From Ursus arctos (taxonomy: Eukaryota > Chordata > Mammalia > Carnivora > Ursidae): DNA of 64,000 nt. Positions 7,611-20,485 of the stretch are shown here, piece after piece. Below the pieces are notes generated by a model that was not told where the DNA came from, did no database searches, and saw only the letters and a program-made list of their open reading frames with translations. Position numbers and translations under genes: made by a program. The stretch's first letter is position 1. Each line of letters starts with the position of its first letter. Location: the NCBI RefSeq assembly GCF_023065955.2, contig NW_026622810.1, positions 1 to 64,000 of the forward strand. The letters are read 5' to 3'.

Positions 7611-9293
7611 TTAACTGGACGGCCCTTTCGTTACGTGCTCGTGCACACTCTTGCCAAGGCTTCCATCTTCACCACAGGAGTGGTGAGTTGAGACGTGGTG
7701 GCTTGCAGAGTGCCCTTCTACAGAGTTAAGCAAACTGCTTTCTGTTGATGTTTTCCTCCACACTTTTACCCATGCTTCCGTTCTCATGACTGAAGATTGT
7801 GGCATGCAAGATGCTTTGTGTACGGCGTTCTTTCATAGATTTCAGTCTGTGGCACTTTCCTTATATTTCCTTACACCCCTGTGCAAACGGTTACGTATTC
7901 ACGTCTGAAGACGTGAGAGGGAAGATGGCTTCGACACAGTATTCTTTCTCAAAGATTGCTTAACTACCCTTTCCTTACAAAGCTCCATCTTCACGACAGG
8001 AGTGATGAGTTGAGACATGGTGGCTGCACAGTGTTCTTCTACCACGTTAAGCAAAGTGCTTTATGTTGATGTTTTTGTACACTTTTGCACATGCTTCCGT
8101 TCTCATGACTGAAGATTGCGGGATGCAAGATGCTTTCTGTACGGCGTTCTTTCATAGATTTCAGTCTGTGGCACTTTCCTTATATTTCCTTACACCCCTG
8201 TGCAAAAGTTTTCATCTTCACATCCGAAGATGTGAGATGGAAGATGGCTTCGATACAGTGATCTTTCTCAAAGATCGGTTAACGGCCCTTTCCTTACCCT
8301 TAAATTCACACTCTGAAACAAGCTTCCATCATCGTGACAGACGGGAGGTAGAAGACACTTTGCATTCCCTCTCCTTACTGAGGGTTACGTCTATGGCATT
8401 TTCCTGAAGTTTCAACACACGTTTTGGGAAATGCGTGCGTATTCATGGGTAACGACGTTAGATCGTTGTTGCCTTCCTACAACACAGACTTGGTTCTCAA
8501 TGCTACTTAGCTAGAACCTCTCCTGATGCGTTCACTCACACTTCTGCAAGTACTTCCATCTTCATTACAGAAGATGTGAGTTGGAAGATCTTCTACAAAG
8601 GGTGTTCTTATGTGAGCATACAGCACGTGCCTTGTGTTTTAATACAAACTTTTGGAAAATACATCCATCTTCATGAAGGTAGATGGAAGTTGGAAGGTTG
8701 TCTCTAGATGGCGCTCTCTCTTAGTGTTCTCGGCAGGGCACTTCTCTTACCGTTCAATACAGATAGTTGACAAAACTTCTCTCTCCATGCATCAGGATGC
8801 TTGAAGTGGCATTCTCTAACCAGAGGCTCGGTGCTCAGGGTTTAGGAAACCGCACTGAGTCACATGTTCCCTCACCCTTGAGCCAATGCTTCCAGGTTCA
8901 TGAGAGAAAATGTGAGTTTCAGATGGTTTCCACAGAATTCTTCCCAAATGTTAAGTGTACAATCATTTCTTTATGCTGAGAAAAGCACTTATCTGAATGC
9001 TTCCCACTACACGATAGAAGACATGCCTCGAAGGATCGATTTGGTAAGATCCTCTCTCGAAGCAAAGTCTCAGCCACTTTCCTTCTGCTTTCAACCCAAC
9101 GTGGCAAATGTTTATGTCTACGAGAGAGAAGCCGTGGGTTGTAAGAAGCAATCGATCCAGTGTTCTCATCTCCTGTTAAGTTTATGGCACTTTCCTTAAG
9201 GTTCCACACACAGGGAAGAAATCCCTGGTTGATTCATTCGTCAGGAGGTGGGTTCGGTGTTGTAGTCTATCTACACAGATTTGGGTCTCAGAA
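7611..9293 (+). repeat. Long monomer, 1683-bp type (unit 5)
   Basis: Full-length L unit with no diagnostic indel. It has a private change in AGAAAAGCACTT near 8985, where other L units read AGAAACGCACTT. Confidence 0.95.
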
Positions 9294-10975
9294 TTAACTG
9301 GACGGCCCTTTCGTTACGTGCTCGTGCACACTCTTGCCAAGGCTTCCATCTTCACCACAGGAGTGGTGAGTTGAGACGTGGTGGCTTGCAGAGTGCCCTT
9401 CTACAGAGTTAAGCAAACTGCTTTCTGTTGATGTTTTCCTCCACACTTTTACCCATGCTTCCGTTCTCATGACTGAAGATTGTGGCATGCAAGATGCTTT
9501 GTGTACGGCGTTCTTTCATAGATTTCAGTCTGTGGCACTTTCCTTATATTTCCTTACACCCCTGTGCAAACGGTTACGTACTCACGTCTGAAGACGTGAG
9601 AGGGAAGATGGCTTCGACACAGTATTCTTTCTCAAAGATTGCTTAACTACCCTTTCCTTACAAAGCTCCATCTTCACGACAGGAGTGATGAGTTGAGACA
9701 TGGTGGCTGCACAGTGTTCTTCTACCACGTTAAGCAAAGTGCTTTATGTTGATGTTTTTGTACACTTTTGCACATGCTTCCGTTCTCATGACTGAAGATT
9801 GCGGGATGCAAGATGCTTTCTGTACGGCGTTCTTTCATAGATTTCAGTCTGTGGCACTTTCCTTATATTTCCTTACACCCCTGTGCAAAAGTTTTCATCT
9901 TCACATCCGAAGATGTGAGATGGAAGATGGCTTCGATACAGTGATCTTTCTCAAAGATCGGTTAACGGCCCTTTCCTTACCCTTAAATTCACACTCTGAA
10001 ACAAGCTTCCATCATCGTGACAGACGGGAGGTAGAAGACACTTTGCATTCCCTCTCCTTACTGAGGGTTACGTCTATGGCATTTTCCTGAAGTTTCAACA
10101 CACGTTTTGGGAAATGCGTGCGTATTCATGGGTAACGACGTTAGATCGTTGTTGCCTTCCTACAACACAGACTTGGTTCTCAATGCTACTTAGCTAGAAC
10201 CTCTCCTGATGCGTTCACTCACACTTCTGCAAGTACTTCCATCTTCATTACAGAAGATGTGAGTTGGAAGATCTTCTACAAAGGGTGTTCTTATGTGAGC
10301 ATACAGCACGTGCCTTGTGTTTTAATACAAACTTTTGGAAAATACATCCATCTTCATGAAGGTAGATGGAAGTTGGAAGGTTGTCTCTAGATGGCGCTCT
10401 CTCTTAGTGTTCTCGGCAGGGCACTTCTCTTACCGTTCAATACAGATAGTTGACAAAACTTCTCTCTCCATGCATCAGGATGCTTGAAGTGGCATTCTCT
10501 AACCAGAGGCTCGGTGCTCAGGGTTTAGGAAACCGCACTGAGTCACATGTTCCCTCACCCTTGAGCCAATGCTTCCAGGTTCATGAGAGAAAATGTGAGT
10601 TTCAGATGGTTTCCACAGAATTCTTCCCAAATGTTAAGTGTACAATCATTTCTTTATGCTGAGAAACGCACTTATCTGAATGCTTCCCACTACACGATAG
10701 AAGACATGCCTCGAAGGATCGATTTGGTAAGATCCTCTCTCGAAGCAAAGTCTCAGCCACTTTCCTTCTGCTTTCAACCCAACGTGGCAAATGTTTATGT
10801 CTACGAGAGAGAAGCCGTGGGTTGTAAGAAGCAATCGATCCAGTGTTCTCATCTCCTGTTAAGTTTATGGCTCTTTCCTTAAGGTTCACACACAGGGAAG
10901 AAATCCCTGGTTGATTCATTCGTCAGGAGGTGGGTTCGGTGTTGTAGTCTATCTACACAGATTTGGGTCTCAGAA
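9294..10975 (+). repeat. Long monomer, 1682 bp, mixed right end (unit 6)
   Basis: GATAGAAGACATGCC as in 1683-bp units but a GGCTCTT/GTTCAC end as in 1677-bp units, so an exchange probably lies between about 10710 and 10870. It has a private C near 9581 (GTACTCACG for GTATTCACG), which removes no dyad arm base. Confidence 0.93.
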
Positions 10976-12369
10976 TTAACTGGACGGCCCTTTCTTTACG
11001 TGCTCGTGCACACTCTTGCCAAGGCTTCCATCTTCACCACAGGAGTGGTGAGTTGAGACGTGGTGGCTTGCAGAGTGCCCTTCTACAGAGTTAAGCAAAC
11101 TGCTTTCTGTTGATGTTTTCCTCCACACTTTTACCCATGCTTCCGTTCTCATGACTGAAGATTGTGGCATGCAAGATGCTTTGTGTACGGCGTTCTTTCA
11201 TAGATTTCAGTCTGTGGCACTTTCCTTATATTTCCTTACACCCCTGTGCAAACGGTTACGTATTCACGTCTGAAGACGTGAGAGGGAAGATGGCTTCGAT
11301 ATTGTTTTATTTATCAAGGATTGGTTAACAGCACATTCCTTTGCACTTTAATTCACACTCTGAAACATGCTTCCATCATCACGACAGACGATCTGAGTTG
11401 GAATACCATTTGCTTACACTCTTATTACTGAGAGTTTCTTCTATGGCAGTTTTTTATCGCTTTTTTATCGCTTTTTTATCGCTTTTTATCGTTGACACGT
11501 ACAGGGAAACGCGTGTTTATTCATGGTTCACGATATTAAATCGATGTTGCCTTCCTACAACACAGACTTGGTTCTCACAGCTGCTAAGCTAGAACCTCTC
11601 CTGATGCGTTCCCTAACACTTCTGCAAGTTCGTCTGTGTTCATTTTAGAAGATGTGAGTTGGGATGATCTTTTCCAAAGGGTGTTCTTAAGTGATCCTAT
11701 GCACCTTCCTTGTGTTTTCATGCACACTTTTGAAAAATACCGCCATCCTCATGAAGGTAGATGGGATTTGGAAGGTTTTCTCTAATGTGCTCTTTTTTAG
11801 TGTTCAGCGAAGGACACTTCTCTTACTGTTCATCACACATAACTGAGAAAGCTTCTCTCTCCGTGCATCAGGCTGCTTGAAGTGGCATTCTCTATCCAGA
11901 TGCTCGGTGCTCAGGGTTTAGGAAACCGCACTGAGTCACATGTTCCCTCACCCTTGAGCCAATGCTTCCAGGTTCATGAGAGAAAATGTGGTTTTCCGAT
12001 GGTTTCCACGGAATTCGTTCCAAAGGTTAAGTGTACAATCATTTCTTTATGCTGAGAAACGCACTTATCTGAATGCTTCCCACTACACGATAGAAGACAT
12101 GCCTCGAAGGATCGATTTGGTAAGATCCTCTCTCGAAGCAAAGTCTCAGCCACTTTCCTTCTGCTTTCAACCCAACGTGGCAAATGTTTATGTCTACGAG
12201 AGAGAAGCCGTGGGTTGTAAGAAGCAATCGATCCAGTGTTCTCATCTCCTGTTAAGTTTATGGCACTTTCCTTAAGGTTCCACACACAGGGAAGAAATCC
12301 CTGGTTGATTCATTCGTCAGGAGGTGGGTTCGGTGTTGTAGTCTATCTACACAGATTTGGGTCTCAGAA
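10976..12369 (+). repeat. Chimeric monomer: S1 left, L right, 1394 bp (unit 7)
   Basis: S switch, T-rich tract and GGTTTTCCGATGG...CCAAAGG on the left, then AAACGCACTT, GATAGAAGACATGCC, CAGTGTTCTC and GTTCCAC on the right. The crossover lies between about 12027 and 12057. The extra base relative to S1 is the second C of GTTCCAC. Confidence 0.93.
11450..11491 (+). repeat. 11-bp T-rich microsatellite (unit 7)
   Basis: Same tract as at 264-305, showing that the left part of this chimeric unit is S-derived. Confidence 0.92.
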
Positions 12370-13762
12370 TTAACTGGACGGCCCTTTCGTTACGTGCTCG
12401 TGCACACTCTTGCCAAGGCTTCCATCTTCACCACAGGAGTGGTGAGTTGAGACGTGGTGGCTTGCAGAGTGCCCTTCTACAGAGTTAAGCAAACTGCTTT
12501 CTGTTGATGTTTTCCTCCACACTTTTACCCATGCTTCCGTTCTCATGACTGAAGATTGTGGCATGCAAGATGCTTTGTGTACGGCGTTCTTTCATAGATT
12601 TCAGTCTGTGGCACTTTCCTTATATTTCCTTACACCCCTGTGCAAACGGTTACGTATTCACGTCTGAAGACGTGAGAGGGAAGATGGCTTCGATATTGTT
12701 TTATTTATCAAGGATTGGTTAACAGCACATTCCTTTGCACTTTAATTCACACTCTGAAACATGCTTCCATCATCACGACAGACGATCTGAGTTGGAATAC
12801 CATTTGCTTACACTCTTATTACTGAGAGTTTCTTCTATGGCAGTTTTTTATCGCTTTTTTATCGCTTTTTTATCGCTTTTTATCGTTGACACGTACAGGG
12901 AAACGCGTGTTTATTCATGGTTCACGATATTAAATCGATGTTGCCTTCCTACAACACAGACTTGGTTCTCACAGCTGCTAAGCTAGAACCTCTCCTGATG
13001 CGTTCCCTAACACTTCTGCAAGTTCGTCTGTGTTCATTTTAGAAGATGTGAGTTGGGATGATCTTTTCCAAAGGGTGTTCTTAAGTGATCCTATGCACCT
13101 TCCTTGTGTTTTCATGCACACTTTTGAAAAATACCGCCATCCTCATGAAGGTAGATGGGATTTGGAAGGTTTTCTCTAATGTGCTCTTTTTTAGTGTTCA
13201 GCGAAGGACACTTCTCTTACTGTTCATCACACATAACTGAGAAAGCTTCTCTCTCCGTGCATCAGGCTGCTTGAAGTGGCATTCTCTATCCAGATGCTCG
13301 GTGCTCAGGGTTTAGGAAACCGCACTGAGTCACATGTTCCCTCACCCTTGAGCCAATGCTTCCAGGTTCATGAGAGAAAATGTGGTTTTCCGATGGTTTC
13401 CACGGAATTCGTTCCAAAGGTTAAGTGTACAATCATTTCTTTATGCTGAGAAATACACTTATCTGAATGCTTCCCACTACACGTTAGAAGACATCCCTCG
13501 AAGGATCGATTTGGTAAGATCCTCTCTCGAAGCAAAGTCTCAGCCACTTTCCTTCTGCTTTCAACCCAACGTGGCAAATGTTTATGTCTACGAGAGAGAA
13601 GCCGTGGGTTGTAAGAAGCAATCGATCCAGTATTCTCATCTCCTGTTAAGTTTATGGCTCTTTCCTTAAGGTTCACACACAGGGAAGAAATCCCTGGTTG
13701 ATTCATTCGTCAGGAGGTGGGTTCGGTGTTGTAGTCTATCTACACAGATTTGGGTCTCAGAA
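12370..13762 (+). repeat. Short monomer, S1 type, 1393 bp (unit 8)
   Basis: G at offset 20, the S switch, GGTTTTCCGATGG, GTTAGAAGACATCCC and CAGTATTCTC. With unit 7 it forms the only pair of adjacent short units in the window. Confidence 0.95.
12844..12885 (+). repeat. 11-bp T-rich microsatellite (unit 8)
   Basis: Same tract and copy number as at 264-305. Confidence 0.92.
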
Positions 13763-15439
13763 TTAACTGGACGGCCCTTTCGTTACGTGCTCGTGCACAC
13801 TCTTGCCAAGGCTTCCATCTTCACCACAGGAGTGGTGAGTTGAGACGTGGTGGCTTGCAGAGTGCCCTTCTACAGAGTTAAGCAAACTGCTTTCTGTTGA
13901 TGTTTTCCTCCACACTTTTACCCATGCTTCCGTTCTCATGACTGAAGATTGTGGCATGCAAGATGCTTTGTGTACGGCGTTCTTTCATAGATTTCAGTCT
14001 GTGGCACTTTCCTTATATTTCCTTACACCCCTGTGCAAACGGTTACGTATTCACGTCTGAAGACGTGAGAGGGAAGATGGCTTCGACACAGTATTCTTTC
14101 TCAAAGATTGCTTAACTACCCTTTCCTTACAAAGCTCCATCTTCACGACAGGAGTGATGAGTTGAGACATGGTGGCTGCACAGTGTTCTTCTACCACGTT
14201 AAGCAAAGTGCTTTATGTTGATGTTTTTGTACACTTTTGCACATGCTTCCGTTCTCATGACTGAAGATTGCGGGATGCAAGATGCTTTCTGTACGGCGTT
14301 CTTTCATAGATTTCAGTCTGTGGCACTTTCCTTATATTTCCTTACACCCCTGTGCAAAAGTTTTCATCTTCACATCCGAAGATGTGAGATGGAAGATGGC
14401 TTCGATACAGTGATCTTTCTCAAAGATCGGTTAACGGCCCTTTCCTTACCCTTAAATTCACACTCTGAAACAAGCTTCCATCATCGTGACAGACGGGAGG
14501 TAGAAGACACTTTGCATTCCCTCTCCTTACTGAGGGTTACGTCTATGGCATTTTCCTGAAGTTTCAACACACGTTTTGGGAAATGCGTGCGTATTCATGG
14601 GTAACGACGTTAGATCGTTGTTGCCTTCCTACAACACAGACTTGGTTCTCAATGCTACTTAGCTAGAACCTCTCCTGATGCGTTCACTCACACTTCTGCA
14701 AGTACTTCCATCTTCATTACAGAAGATGTGAGTTGGAAGATCTTCTACAAAGGGTGTTCTTATGTGAGCATACAGCACGTGCCTTGTGTTTTAATACAAA
14801 CTTTTGGAAAATACATCCATCTTCATGAAGGTAGATGGAAGTTGGAAGGTTGTCTCTAGATGGCGCTCTCTCTTAGTGTTCTCGGCAGGGCACTTCTCTT
14901 ACCGTTCAATACAGATAGTTGACAAAACTTCTCTCTCCATGCATCAGGATGCTTGAAGTGGCATTCTCTAACCAGAGGCTCGGTGCTCAGGGTTTAGGAA
15001 ACCGCACTGAGTCACATGTTCCCTCACCCTTGAGCCAATGCTTCCAGGTTCATGAGAGAAAATGTGAGTTTCAGATGGTTTCCACAGAATTCTTCCCAAA
15101 TGTTAAGTGTACAATCATTTCTTTATGCTGAGAAACGCACTTATCTGAATGCTTCCCACTACACAAGACATGCCTCGAAGGATCGATTTGGTAAGATCCT
15201 CTCTCGAAGCAAAGTCTCAGCCACTTTCCTTCTGCTTTCAACCCAACGTGGCAAATGTTTATGTCTACGAGAGAGAAGCCGTGGGTTGTAAGAAGCAATC
15301 GATCCAGTGTTCTCATCTCCTGTTAAGTTTATGGCTCTTTCCTTAAGGTTCACACACAGGGAAGAAATCCCTGGTTGATTCATTCGTCAGGAGGTGGGTT
15401 CGGTGTTGTAGTCTATCTACACAGATTTGGGTCTCAGAA
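13763..15439 (+). repeat. Long monomer, 1677-bp type (unit 9)
   Basis: 5-bp deletion near 15164 and a GGCTCTT/GTTCAC end, but TTCTTCCC in the block near 15090 where unit 1 has TTCTTTCC. The S1-1677-1681 order of units 8-10 repeats that of units 0-2. Confidence 0.95.
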
Positions 15440-17120
15440 TTAACTGGACGGCCCTTTCTTTACGTGCTCGTGCACACTCTTGCCAAGGCTTCCATCTTCA
15501 CCACAGGAGTGGTGAGTTGAGACGTGGTGGCTTGCAGAGTGCCCTTCTACAGAGTTAAGCAAACTGCTTTCTGTTGATGTTTTCCTCCACACTTTTACCC
15601 ATGCTTCCGTTCTCATGACTGAAGATTGTGGCATGCAAGATGCTTTGTGTACGGCGTTCTTTCATAGATTTCAGTCTGTGGCACTTTCCTTATATTTCCT
15701 TACACCCCTGTGCAAACGGTTACGTATTCACGTCTGAAGACGTGAGAGGGAAGATGGCTTCGACACAGTATTCTTTCTCAAAGATTGCTTAACTACCCTT
15801 TCCTTACAAAGCTCCATCTTCACGACAGGAGTGATGAGTTGAGACATGGTGGCTGCACAGTGTTCTTCTACCACGTTAAGCAAAGTGCTTTATGTTGATG
15901 TTTTTGTACACTTTTGCACATGCTTCCGTTCTCATGACTGAAGATTGCGGGATGCAAGATGCTTTCTGTACGGCGTTCTTTCATAGATTTCAGTCTGTGG
16001 CACTTTCCTTATATTTCCTTACACCCCTGTGCAAAAGTTTTCATCTTCACATCCGAAGATGTGAGATGGAAGATGGCTTCGATACAGTGATCTTTCTCAA
16101 AGATCGGTTAACGGCCCTTTCCTTACCCTTAAATTCACACTCTGAAACAAGCTTCCATCATCGTGACAGACGGGAGGTAGAAGACACTTTGCATTCCCTC
16201 TCCTTACTGAGGGTTACGTCTATGGCATTTTCCTGAAGTTTCAACACACGTTTTGGGAAATGCGTGCGTATTCATGGGTAACGACGTTAGATCGTTGTTG
16301 CCTTCCTACAACACAGACTTGGTTCTCAATGCTACTTAGCTAGAACCTCTCCTGATGCGTTCACTCACACTTCTGCAAGTACTTCCATCTTCATTACAGA
16401 AGATGTGAGTTGGAAGATCTTCTACAAAGGGTGTTCTTATGTGAGCATACAGCACGTGCCTTGTGTTTTAATACAAACTTTTGGAAAATACATCCATCTT
16501 CATGAAGGTAGATGGAAGTTGGAAGGTTGTCTCTAGATGGCGCTCTCTCAGTGTTCTCGGCAGGGCACTTCTCTTACCGTTCAATACAGATAGTTGACAA
16601 AACTTCTCTCTCCATGCATCAGGATGCTTGAAGTGGCATTCTCTAACCAGAGGCTCGGTGCTCAGGGTTTAGGAAACCGCACTGAGTCACATGTTCCCTC
16701 ACCCTTGAGCCAATGCTTCCAGGTTCATGAGAGAAAATGTGAGTTTCAGATGGTTTCCACAGAATTCTTCCCAAATGTTAAGTGTACAATCATTTCTTTA
16801 TGCTGAGAAACGCACTTATCTGAATGCTTCCCACTACACGATAGAAGACATGCCTCGAAGGATCGATTTGGTAAGATCCTCTCTCGAAGCAAAGTCTCAG
16901 CCACTTTCCTTCTGCTTTCAACCCAACGTGGCAAATGTTTATGTCTACGAGAGAGAAGCCGTGGGTTGTAAGAAGCAATCGATCCAGTGTTCTCATCTCC
17001 TGTTAAGTTTATGGCACTTTCCTTAAGGTTCCACACACAGGGAAGAAATCCCTGGTTGATTCATTCGTCAGGAGGTGGGTTCGGTGTTGTAGTCTATCTA
17101 CACAGATTTGGGTCTCAGAA
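15440..17120 (+). repeat. Long monomer, 1681-bp type (unit 10)
   Basis: T at offset 20, the 2-bp deletion near 16548, and a GATAG/GTTCCAC right end. Same diagnostic sites as units 2 and 17. Confidence 0.95.
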
Positions 17121-18803
17121 TTAACTGGACGGCCCTTTCGTTACGTGCTCGTGCACACTCTTGCCAAGGCTTCCATCTTCACCACAGGAGTGGTGAGTTG
17201 AGACGTGGTGGCTTGCAGAGTGCCCTTCTACAGAGTTAAGCAAACTGCTTTCTGTTGATGTTTTCCTCCACACTTTTACCCATGCTTCCGTTCTCATGAC
17301 TGAAGATTGTGGCATGCAAGATGCTTTGTGTACGGCGTTCTTTCATAGATTTCAGTCTGTGGCACTTTCCTTATATTTCCTTACACCCCTGTGCAAACGG
17401 TTACGTATTCACGTCTGAAGACGTGAGAGGGAAGATGGCTTCGACACAGTATTCTTTCTCAAAGATTGCTTAACTACCCTTTCCTTACAAAGCTCCATCT
17501 TCACGACAGGAGTGATGAGTTGAGACATGGTGGCTGCACAGTGTTCTTCTACCACGTTAAGCAAAGTGCTTTATGTTGATGTTTTTGTACACTTTTGCAC
17601 ATGCTTCCGTTCTCATGACTGAAGATTGCGGGATGCAAGATGCTTTCTGTACGGCGTTCTTTCATAGATTTCAGTCTGTGGCACTTTCCTTATATTTCCT
17701 TACACCCCTGTGCAAAAGTTTTCATCTTCACATCCGAAGATGTGAGATGGAAGATGGCTTCGATACAGTGATCTTTCTCAAAGATCGGTTAACGGCCCTT
17801 TCCTTACCCTTAAATTCACACTCTGAAACAAGCTTCCATCATCGTGACAGACGGGAGGTAGAAGACACTTTGCATTCCCTCTCCTTACTGAGGGTTACGT
17901 CTATGGCATTTTCCTGAAGTTTCAACACACGTTTTGGGAAATGCGTGCGTATTCATGGGTAACGACGTTAGATCGTTGTTGCCTTCCTACAACACAGACT
18001 TGGTTCTCAATGCTACTTAGCTAGAACCTCTCCTGATGCGTTCACTCACACTTCTGCAAGTACTTCCATCTTCATTACAGAAGATGTGAGTTGGAAGATC
18101 TTCTACAAAGGGTGTTCTTATGTGAGCATACAGCACGTGCCTTGTGTTTTAATACAAACTTTTGGAAAATACATCCATCTTCATGAAGGTAGATGGAAGT
18201 TGGAAGGTTGTCTCTAGATGGCGCTCTCTCTTAGTGTTCTCGGCAGGGCACTTCTCTTACCGTTCAATACAGATAGTTGACAAAACTTCTCTCTCCATGC
18301 ATCAGGATGCTTGAAGTGGCATTCTCTAACCAGAGGCTCGGTGCTCAGGGTTTAGGAAACCGCACTGAGTCACATGTTCCCTCACCCTTGAGCCAATGCT
18401 TCCAGGTTCATGAGAGAAAATGTGAGTTTCAGATGGTTTCCACAGAATTCTTTCCAAATGTTAAGTGTACAATCATTTCTTTATGCTGAGAAACGCACTT
18501 ATCTGAATGCTTCCCACTACACGATAGAAGACATGCCTCGAAGGATCGATTTGGTAAGATCCTCTCTCGAAGCAAAGTCTCAGCCACTTTCCTTCTGCTT
18601 TCAACCCAACGTGGCAAATGTTTATGTCTACGAGAGAGAAGCCGTGGGTTGTAAGAAGCAATCGATCCAGTGTTCTCATCTCCTGTTAAGTTTATGGCAC
18701 TTTCCTTAAGGTTCCACACACAGGGAAGAAATCCCTGGTTGATTCATTCGTCAGGAGGTGGGTTCGGTGTTGTAGTCTATCTACACAGATTTGGGTCTCA
18801 GAA
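17121..18803 (+). repeat. Long monomer, 1683-bp type (unit 11)
   Basis: No diagnostic indel. Differs from most 1683-bp units in having TTCTTTCC near 18448. Confidence 0.95.
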
Positions 18804-20485
18804 TTAACTGGACGGCCCTTTCGTTACGTGCTCGTGCACACTCTTGCCAAGGCTTCCATCTTCACCACAGGAGTGGTGAGTTGAGACGTGGTGGCTTGCA
18901 GAGTGCCCTTCTACAGAGTTAAGCAAACTGCTTTCTGTTGATGTTTTCCTCCACACTTTTACCCATGCTTCCGTTCTCATGACTGAAGATTGTGGCATGC
19001 AAGATGCTTTGTGTACGGCGTTCTTTCATAGATTTCAGTCTGTGGCACTTTCCTTATATTTCCTTACACCCCTGTGCAAACGGTTACGTATTCACGTCTG
19101 AAGACGTGAGAGGGAAGATGGCTTCGACACAGTATTCTTTCTCAAAGATTGCTTAACTACCCTTTCCTTACAAAGCTCCATCTTCACGACAGGAGTGATG
19201 AGTTGAGACATGGTGGCTGCACAGTGTTCTTCTACCACGTTAAGCAAAGTGCTTTATGTTGATGTTTTTGTACACTTTTGCACATGCTTCCGTTCTCATG
19301 ACTGAAGATTGCGGGATGCAAGATGCTTTCTGTACGGCGTTCTTTCATAGATTTCAGTCTGTGGCACTTTCCTTATATTTCCTTACACCCCTGTGCAAAA
19401 GTTTTCATCTTCACATCCGAAGATGTGAGATGGAAGATGGCTTCGATACAGTGATCTTTCTCAAAGATCGGTTAACGGCCCTTTCCTTACCCTTAAATTC
19501 ACACTCTGAAACAAGCTTCCATCATCGTGACAGACGGGAGGTAGAAGACACTTTGCATTCCCTCTCCTTACTGAGGGTTACGTCTATGGCATTTTCCTGA
19601 AGTTTCAACACACGTTTTGGGAAATGCGTGCGTATTCATGGGTAACGACGTTAGATCGTTGTTGCCTTCCTACAACACAGACTTGGTTCTCAATGCTACT
19701 TAGCTAGAACCTCTCCTGATGCGTTCACTCACACTTCTGCAAGTACTTCCATCTTCATTACAGAAGATGTGAGTTGGAAGATCTTCTACAAAGGGTGTTC
19801 TTATGTGAGCATACAGCACGTGCCTTGTGTTTTAATACAAACTTTTGGAAAATACATCCATCTTCATGAAGGTAGATGGAAGTTGGAAGGTTGTCTCTAG
19901 ATGGCGCTCTCTCTTAGTGTTCTCGGCAGGGCACTTCTCTTACCGTTCAATACAGATAGTTGACAAAACTTCTCTCTCCATGCATCAGGATGCTTGAAGT
20001 GGCATTCTCTAACCAGAGGCTCGGTGCTCAGGGTTTAGGAAACCGCACTGAGTCACATGTTCCCTCACCCTTGAGCCAATGCTTCCAGGTTCATGAGAGA
20101 AAATGTGGTTTTCCGATGGTTTCCACGGAATTCGTTCCAAAGGTTAAGTGTAGAATCATTTCTTTATGCTGAGAAATACACTTATCTGAATGCTTCCCAC
20201 TACACGTTAGAAGACATCCCTCGAAGGATCGATTTGGTAAGATCCTCTCTCGAAGCAAAGTCTCAGCCACTTTCCTTCTGCTTTCAACCCAACGTGGCAA
20301 ATGTTTATGTCTACGAGAGAGAAGCCGTGGGTTGTAAGAAGCAATCGATCCAGTATTCTCATCTCCTGTTAAGTTTATGGCTCTTTCCTTAAGGTTCACA
20401 CACAGGGAAGAAATCCCTGGTTGATTCATTCGTCAGGAGGTGGGTTCGGTGTTGTAGTCTATCTACACAGATTTGGGTCTCAGAA
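18804..20485 (+). repeat. Long monomer with S-like right end, 1682 bp (unit 12)
   Basis: L duplication and AACCAG on the left, then GGTTTTCCGATGG, TGTAGAATC, GTTAGAAGACATCCC and CAGTATTCTC as in S1. The switch lies between about 20013 and 20107. Confidence 0.93.

Larger units (their letters stand above)
15440..20485 (+). repeat. 5046-bp L-L-L trimer, copy 1
   Basis: Units of 1681, 1683 and 1682 bp. The third member has an S-like right end with the private G of TGTAGAATC at 20153. The same trimer recurs at 20486-25531 and 27207-32252. Confidence 0.87.
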
